Below are positions 56,901-64,000 of a DNA stretch of 64,000 nt, in pieces; the first letter of the stretch is position 1, and each line of letters opens with the position of its first letter. Under the pieces are notes generated by a model. It was not told where the DNA came from, did no database searches, and saw only the letters and a program-made list of their open reading frames with translations. The stretch comes from Xiphias gladius. Its lineage: Eukaryota; Chordata; Actinopteri; Istiophoriformes; Xiphiidae. The stretch is from the NCBI RefSeq assembly GCF_016859285.1, contig NC_053400.1, positions 17,488,046 through 17,552,045 on the forward strand. The letters run 5' to 3'. A program made the translations under genes and the position numbers.

Positions 56901-58955
56901 TGTTGGAATGAAGGCCGTGCCGTTTCCAATTACCTTAACGAATGAGGTTGGATGCTATGAATGCAAACAGTAATACATTCTCCCTCTAAGAACACTTTTA
57001 GGCAGCATGCGCAGGAATGTCACCGCTCCACCTGTGACCGCCTTGTTGGCCATTGCTTAGCGGCACACTATCAACTTCGTTTTGTGCTCGACCTTCATAA
57101 AGCACTTTCTTTGGAAATCTTGTATGTACAGTTAACCTCCCGTTGAAACCAATCTAGGAGCTCAACCATATTGGAGGCTAGGCCTTCGTTGAACACTGAA
57201 AAGGCTACTGGCTGCAGTGACTGTTACACCTATCCATTTAACTGCAGAGAGATCCCTTCCTAAAGCAGCTTCAGGGCAAGTGATGGAGCACGAAATCCCC
57301 GGCCCTAGTTCTGTTCAAAAATGATTTCAGTTGAAGCTAATGTGAAGCTTCAGCTCTCTGAATCAGACAAATCAAGTGGCTATCTTCCAAAAATTAGTAT
57401 CTGGTTAGAACAAGATTTCCCTCTTTGTTTGTTTCCTGAGCCACAGCAGAAGGACAGAAAGAGAATTCAGTTATAAAAAAGACAGTGATTTTGGAAGACA
57501 TCCACTTCCGTTGACATAATCAGACTGCTGACGTCTCATATTACCATTTCTGAATTTTGGAATGCACAGAACTATGTCTGTGAATGTGTCCCTAGTCGCT
57601 TACACTGAAATTATGAACAGGAGAACCGAATGCATGAAACAAAAATTCTTTCAGTCTGCCCATGGGTATGTTCATGAAAAACTATGACCCCGTCCTTTAA
57701 TGCAATTCCAGATTTCAGTTTTGACTTCTTTGGTGTCTTGACGCTGCAGACCTTCTGCTCTTTACGGTTGTTTGCTTTTAACCACTGTAACAGACCTTAG
57801 AAGTAATTTGGCTCATATGCTGCTGTAAACATTATTGTTGTTGTTGACACTTCAGTCCCTGTTTCATGCAAAAACTAAATCAATTAACAACAAACTCGTG
57901 TTTGTGACTTGAAGGGAATAACGTGATGAGCCATACCATGCTGAACAGAGGATGGTAATCATATATGGACCATCTGTCAAAACTAATTTGCAGTGTTACT
58001 GATCTATAGAGAAAATGTACGAGGAACAATCCAAGAGGGTGTTTTCCATTTGAGTCGCACTGCAACTGCTGTTTAATAACTGGAGTATAGAGCAGAAGAC
58101 AATGTAAAAACATATCCTAAACTGTCTTATGCTGCAATCCAGACACATCACCGCTGAATTTGAGCAACCCTCTTGACATGTTTTTGGTCATTTTCCAGCT
58201 GAAAAGATCTCCGACTGTCTAGTTTAAAACTTGTCTAAATATGGTTGAAAAGTCATCTAAACTAAGTATTTCCATTGTATTAAAATAATTTAAATGGTTT
58301 CTACCGGCTTCACAGTGAAATATACACTTCAGTGCCTTTAAAACAATGATTATACCGTAATCAATCTTGAACAAATTTAGGTAACCTAGGCAGCTACTGT
58401 ACATGTCTTTTGAACTGAAAATCATGAGATACACGCTTACTGAGATAGCATTAGATTTGATGTCAAGACAGTAAGGCACAATTGACTGTAAAGTTTCATT
58501 TAAGTTTTAGGAGCAGGGGGTGAGGATAATTGTCTCTCATTTAGAGTTGCTCCCAACCCTCTAGCACCTGTTGATGTTTTCATTGACTACACAGTAATGA
58601 CTAATTGAATGTGCAGCTGTGTGGCAACACTGGAGTCACATCAGATGTCCTCTGACCCCCACACACAGCTCCTTCTGAGGCACTGATATGAAAGCCTTTC
58701 TATACTGCCAACAGATCACATGAAGACTTCTCACAACCTCAACCATAGCTCCAGGTGAACTTGGAACAATGACATCATTTTAATATCAAGCACAGTCGCA
58801 CATCATGTGCCTCAATGAGTAACAAAGTTAGTGTATAGACAATTACAGTTTGTGTAGAGGGATATTTGTTTATTGTCTCTAGAGTTTATGTCCTCTGTGT
58901 GACTGAGAAGCCTTTAGGTTGACTAGTTTGATATTTTGTATTTTCACCGAAGAAC
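56901..58955. other. Gene-free stretch
   Basis: AT-rich non-coding sequence with no supportable ORF, RNA gene or clear repeat. Confidence 0.55.
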
Positions 58956-59285
58956 TAATGTTCCAACTGACACTAAAAAGTAAAAAAACAAACAAAACAA
59001 ACAAAACAAAACAAAAATATAAAACACGCTTTCTGCAACGCATTTGTTGGAACTTCTGCAACAGTGTTGGGACAAATTTTCTCAAAAATGTTTCATTTCC
59101 ATCGTAGAAATAATGTCATGAGTGTGCTCAGCTGCTGAATGAGTCAAAAATTTAGATTAAAATCAGGATTTGTGATTCCATGGTTCTGCTTTAATTTCAG
59201 AGTGCACTGGGACATTACATGATGTAAATTTCAGTAACAACTGGAAAAATTGAGTTGTTCTAAAACTTTTGACCAGTAGTGTGTG
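58956..59285 (-). mobile_element. Tc1/mariner-like relic
   Basis: The right terminus, reverse-complemented, reads cactactggtcaaaagtttt then agaacaactcaatttttcca, which resembles a terminal inverted repeat very common in fish MITEs. The interior has ctttctgcaacgcatttgtt and gcaacagtgttgggacaaat, known from the same family. No intact transposase frame. The left end is uncertain. Confidence 0.55.
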
Positions 59286-59297
59286 TGTTTGTGGTTT

Positions 59298-59382
59298 TAT
59301 ATATATATATATATATATATACATATATATACATATATACATATACGTAAATATACATATATATATATATATATATATACAG
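59298..59382. repeat. (TA)n microsatellite
   Basis: TA-rich run with CATA and CGTA interruptions, adjoining the Tc1-like relic. Confidence 0.9.
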
Positions 59383-60427
59383 AGTAAAGTCTGTACAAGA
59401 TGACTATGGTTACAGCCTTCCCTCAAAATCCTTAAATCCATTAAAAAATTAAGCAGCAGGTCATAAATTAACTGTAAGTTTCATTCTATGATATAAAGGT
59501 TAAAGATATGCAGGAAGGGGTAAAACTTACTGAATACTGTTTTGCGAAAAAAGATTCATCAGATTAAAAATAGGTTGATTGGTCCAAATTAAACCATTCA
59601 ATTTTTCGATATTCAAGTAAAGCATCAAATGTGTTCAACATAATTAGTCTTCAAATTTCTCCGATGCTTTTTTTAATAACAATTTGAGCTGATCGCCTAA
59701 TGATGCATTTTAAGACAGGAGCTTGTTGGTTTAAGTCAATGAGGAGAAATATTTGCTTTCAGATTTTGTGGAAAAAAACAAAAACAAAAACAAAAAAAAC
59801 CCTCTGTTAAAGTGCTGCCAAGCAAAAGGTTGAATTTGTGATACAGAACTTCCCCCTCAACATAAGAACTGTTTGAAATTTGTTCTTTCATAAAGCCTAC
59901 CAATGTGTGTGGACATGAAAAACTACCAAAGCCAGAAACTAGAGGAAGATGAATAGCACCTATTATGTCTTGGTGCTTCTCACCTCACAATGACTGGAGA
60001 TGTTGGAACTGCAAACTGTTTAATTATGTTAAATAACACTGTAAGCTTTAGTTACATGACAGGTTCAACTAACCAGTCTGTTTTCTGACTCTGGAAAAAG
60101 GTAACGCATGTTCACAATTGACTGAATTGGCGCTGTGTATTTTTTTTTTAAATTTATTTATTTATTTATTTTTAAATCAGTGCCACTAAAGCAGATAAGT
60201 GGACAGGCTAAAGACACAAAGTCATCCTTTCCTTTCAATTTAGTATTCTGAAATTGTGAGGATTAAAAAAAAAACAAAAAAACTATTCTGCTAAGCTCTC
60301 CATTATTATAAACACCATTAAATATTTTCATTTTTCTTAATGTCATCCATTTTTGAAAGTTTCTTTGTCTACTTGATTCCTCTTCATCATCCTCAACACT
60401 TATTATCCCCCCTCTGTCTCCCTCCTC
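59383..60427. other. Gene-free stretch
   Basis: AT-rich, with (TTTA)n at about 60145-60172. It probably contains the 3'UTR of the probable tcf25 gene at its right end. Confidence 0.5.
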
Positions 60428-60595
60428 TCAGTCCCATTCCTCCTCATCTCTGTAGGGGTTGTCCTCTCTTGGTGGCTCCTGAAACCTGATGTTTGCCAGC
60501 ATGTCCCTCATTGCCACCATGAGACGATTCACTTCCTGGTTCAGCTCCTGTCCAGCTCGTGCCACTTCCACATCATCCTCCTGCCTCGGTCCAAC
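60428..60595 (-). CDS. tcf25: Terminal coding exon, probably tcf25 (55 codons and stop)
   Basis: A minus-strand exon with acceptor tttgtttttaag opens in phase 0 with VGPRQEDDVEVARAGQELNQ and runs through NRLMVAMRDMLANIRFQ to an acidic DEEEWD tail and TGA. The acceptor, the amphipathic helix-like stretch and the isolated 3' position mark it as the last exon of a longer gene whose earlier exons lie to the right, outside the window or beyond a long intron. Two things suggest tcf25 (NULP1, the Rqc1-like factor of ribosome quality control): in human the gene immediately 5' of MC1R, on the same strand, is TCF25, and the tail resembles my memory of the TCF25 C-terminus. I could not verify this by alignment. 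Confidence 0.55.
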   Translation of the reverse strand, partial: VGPRQEDDVEVARAGQELNQEVNRLMVAMRDMLANIRFQEPPREDNPYRDEEEWD

Positions 60596-61713
60596 CTTAA
60601 AAACAAATGAGACATAAATTAATATACAAATGCCTAGACTGTAAATCATTTCACTGTTAGCATTTGGCTTTCTCAATCTGATAATTTTTCTAATTTAACA
60701 TCCTTGACTGTCACATTCATATTTTATAATTTGTTCAGTATATTTTAATAAAATCCTGCAATAGTCACCACTGGTTCAACAGTCTCACCTCATTGGTAGT
60801 ACTCGATGATGTCGAAAGAAAGAATTTCCTCTACTGCTTTTTAAAATTTTTTATTATTTGGTAAATTATTAACACTAAATGATCCAGTTTGATGGGTACA
60901 TTTTCGAAGGCAAATAACAACACATCAATACCAGGGTAATCTAGGCTTGTGTTATATAACATTATGTTGCTCTCAGACATGTAACTTTATTTTAACATTA
61001 GAAATGAAGAACTAGGTCGCATATCTGCCCTTGCCTTAACTATATTTCTTTTATCCATATTGTATCTCTTCCTCTCCATAAGTGAATAATACAATTAGGA
61101 TGGATGGAACTGTCCTGATGTAAACATGCCTTGGGCCCATCTGTTAACATTAAGCATGTATAGCTGACCCACAAGATGTTCTATGTTTTGGTGTACCTGA
61201 TGTATGTATCTTAATGTGGTTGCAGCTGGTTTGTGCTGCACACTGGCAGTGGACTAGAAGACCAAAGACATGGTAGACAAAACTGTCTAACTTCAAATAT
61301 TGAAGTCTATGTATTCACAAATGGTAAACTACGCATATACAGTCTTCGCATTGCATTTACGATCCCCTGAGTACACACTTTTCCATGTTAAGCACCTCAG
61401 TCATTGTTTAATTGTCAATAACCCTTGTTTAACATGGTTTGGACATAAACCAGATTTGTTCTCTGCTTGGTCTGGCACCAGCACCATCCTTTAACAGTAA
61501 CAAGTAGCCTTTGAGTCCTTACATTATTCACTAGTACATATTACGCACCATTACAGACTGTTTTGTTATTACAGAAATCTTTCAAATTATCTTGATGGCA
61601 AGTTTTTGTTTGTAGATAAATAAAATAAGCCAGGGCAAAATGGGCTCAGTATGTTTGTTGCTTTCAGCCCATTCAAACAAGAGAGAAAACACCTATGTGA
61701 TGTGAAGAAATTT
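60596..61713 (-). other. Intron or flank of the probable tcf25 gene
   Basis: No further exon could be supported on the minus strand. AT-rich sequence. Confidence 0.5.
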
Positions 61714-61719
61714 ATATAA

Positions 61720-61753
<34 letters not shown>

Positions 61754-62303
61754 GCATACACATACATACACATACATACATGCATACATACACATACATA
61801 TAGATACATGCATTCATATAAATACATATAGATACATACACATACACATATATACATACACATACATGTACACACATACACGTACACACATACACACACA
61901 CACACATACCTACACATATGCATACATACACATACATACACACACATACATACATACACACATATACACACACATGCATACATACACACACATACACACA
62001 CATGCATACATACACACACATACACACACATGCATACATACACACATGCACACACATGCATGCATACACACAGGCATGCACACACACATACATACACATA
62101 CACTCATACACATACACGCATATACACACACATACACACACACATATACACATATACACACACACACACGCATATACACACGTATATACATATACACACA
62201 CCTATACATATACACATATATACACACCTATACACATACACAAACACACACCTATACACATACATACACATACACACATATACACACACATAAACATACA
62301 CAT

Positions 62304-62344
<41 letters not shown>

Positions 62345-62345
62345 C
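61714..62345. repeat. Long (CA/TA)-rich satellite, ~630 bp
   Basis: A purine-pyrimidine alternating tract, first (TA)n at 61722-61750, then imperfect tetra- and hexanucleotide units (CACATA, CATA) with higher-order runs such as tgcatacatacacacacata repeated around 61975-62040, ending in (CA)n at 62308-62338. It is open in most frames, producing apparent ORFs of up to 167 codons on both strands; these are not genes. Confidence 0.95.
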
Positions 62346-63974
62346 AAAGTGTTGAGGAAATTCAAATAATTGTTTGTTGGAAAATATACAGTCAAAATAA
62401 AAAAGTCTTTAAAAAAAGAGTGTTTTTCAGCTACATAGCTCTATTTAAAAAGATGTCTGCCACTGTGATGTAACTACAGGAATACTACACAGAATCAAAA
62501 TTTTTGTGAAAACTTGTGGAGATATGAAAATTAAAGATTATTCCTTCGGGTAAAAAAGTAAATTTGATTACAGTAAAACATTCAACAACTACTACTTAGA
62601 GGAAAACATTTTACGAATTATCCTTAGGGTGTCTTGGATGTTCAGTACAAATTTCAACCCAATCCGGTGAAAAATAAGCAATTGATGAGGCTTAGAATAC
62701 ACATACAAGGGATCACAAAAATAATGAAATTTAGCTCAGAAGGCCAAACTTCAAAAATTCACAACTAAAAAAGTATTTGAAGTAGAGCTGTAGGATTTTG
62801 CAAGGTCCCATTAATTTAAGAGAAGTTTTCACATTAATTTTTTCAAGAAAATCCATTTTCCACTGGGAAATGTTGTGACTTCTGAGTTCACATGGAATAA
62901 CCCCACAATTAAAAATAAAAGATCTCTTTTTGCCCAGCCTACTGGACTGACTAGCTATTTTGCTTCAGAGTAACATCCACTTCTTTGACAAAAACATCTC
63001 AAATAATCCACTTCTTCTGAATATTTAGTCTCAAACATCAAGTACTGTACAATTTCACAAATGCCCCACATAAGTACATAAGCAGAGGTAGACAATGGAA
63101 GCCACAGATAAGCCATAGATTCTGATGTCTGTGTAATGTAATGTGCTCAACTAAAGTAGACATTTTCCAAAGATTTTGTGTGACACACTCGGAAATCGTG
63201 GAAAGAATTAATGGTGACAAGGTCATATGCCTTCTTTAATATTTTTCTTTTGTCATCCCCTTAGGGTAACCATGAGTCTGCGGAGGAAATATTTAATCCG
63301 TCAAGGTTGTGTATTAAGATGTTTTCCCAGCTCTTCTAGCAGTTCAAATATTGTTATTGTGGTTTATCTGTGTGTTATTTAGTATTCGTTAAAACAGGAA
63401 ACCCAACCTTTACATTGTGTTCCTTCACTGATTTTGCACAGTAAGTTCAATGAAAATAGTCGACTCTCAGGACATCACACAGGAAATCAAAGCACCAAAA
63501 AGAAAATTTATGATTAAATCAATTGACACCATTTGGGGCAGGTCAGTGAATTATTCACAGACTCTGTGAGCGCATTTGTTAGAAACAATGAGTTTTATCT
63601 GTATGTAGAGCTTACAGCTATTAATCACATGATATCCCCACATGCACATCATGAGTTCTTTATTCATGTCCTTGCATGTTTTTCTGTTATTCGACAGCAC
63701 CAAGATTTGTCTGCAGATGACATCCCCACTGTTTGCTCTTCAACTCGATAAATCCATAAAACTAATTTATTTGTTTAATTTGGTTTATTCGAGGATTTTC
63801 AGTTATGATTTAGAGTGCATCATAGCACAGAGATGGCACTGGTGAAAGCTACAAATAATCTTCTAATTGCATCCAATTTGCATCATCAAAGGACTTGTCT
63901 CTTTCCTTGTTTGTTAAATCTCATGCATTTGACATCAGTGAACATTGCATAATTTTACAGAGAATCGAACATTC
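62346..63974. other. Gene-free right flank
   Basis: AT-rich. No exon, RNA gene or recognisable repeat is supported. It may be intronic to the probable tcf25 gene. Confidence 0.5.
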
Positions 63975-64000
63975 AATTATTATTATTATTATTATTATTA
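63975..64000. repeat. (ATT)n microsatellite at window edge
   Basis: Trinucleotide run cut by the window end. Confidence 0.9.

Noticed and set aside
61866-62369. ORFs of 145-167 codons (Thr/His/Tyr-rich) and minus-strand Cys/Val/Tyr-rich ORFs
   Set aside because: Pure translation of the CA/TA satellite.

Overview
The window is nuclear DNA from a ray-finned fish, most likely a teleost. It is AT-rich, carries spliceosomal introns with GT-AG borders, and holds several interspersed repeats typical of fish genomes. Five protein-coding loci can be supported. From left to right they are dbndd1 (+), afg3l1 (-), def8 (-), mc1r (-) and the last exon of a gene that is probably tcf25 (-).

Read from the right, this is the gene order of human 16q24.3 (TCF25, MC1R, TUBB3, DEF8, CENPBD1, AFG3L1P, DBNDD1), with relative orientations conserved. 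There is no tubb3 between mc1r and def8; that interval holds a decayed restriction-like-endonuclease (RLE) LINE, a SINE and simple repeats. No CENPBD1-like gene lies between def8 and afg3l1. AFG3L1 is a pseudogene in humans, but here it assembles into 17 exons with one open frame of 811 codons and every catalytic residue I could check.

Layout: 1-3.3 kb holds an old fish interspersed repeat (1618-2065) and the dbndd1 5' flank. 3.3-18.2 kb is dbndd1 (4 coding exons, 155 aa). 18.2-21.2 kb is a convergent intergenic stretch with a Tc1/mariner-like MITE and an L2/Maui-like 3' end. 21.2-31.0 kb is afg3l1. 31.0-33.9 kb is intergenic. 33.6-45.1 kb is def8 (11 coding exons, 436 aa, plus a 5'UTR exon with an upstream ORF). 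45-55 kb is repeat-rich. 55.1-56.1 kb is the intronless mc1r. 56-60.4 kb is largely featureless with one Tc1-like relic. 60.4-60.6 kb is the probable tcf25 terminal exon, and a 0.6 kb (CA/TA)-rich satellite follows at 61.7-62.3 kb.

The genes do not form one pathway. mc1r is the melanocyte-type melanocortin receptor, afg3l1 a mitochondrial inner-membrane AAA protease, def8 a Rab7/PLEKHM1-linked lysosome-positioning factor, and dbndd1 a small dysbindin-domain protein. They sit together through old synteny. I found no new defence, biosynthetic or mobile system. The most original observations are a poly(A)-tailed ~150-bp repeat present twice in def8 intron 1, a def8 upstream ORF closed exactly at a splice junction, a phase-compatible exon-like segment antisense to the afg3l1 stop, a TTAA-flanked element carrying an exon-like cassette, and a LINE copy headed by a fragment of its own tail.
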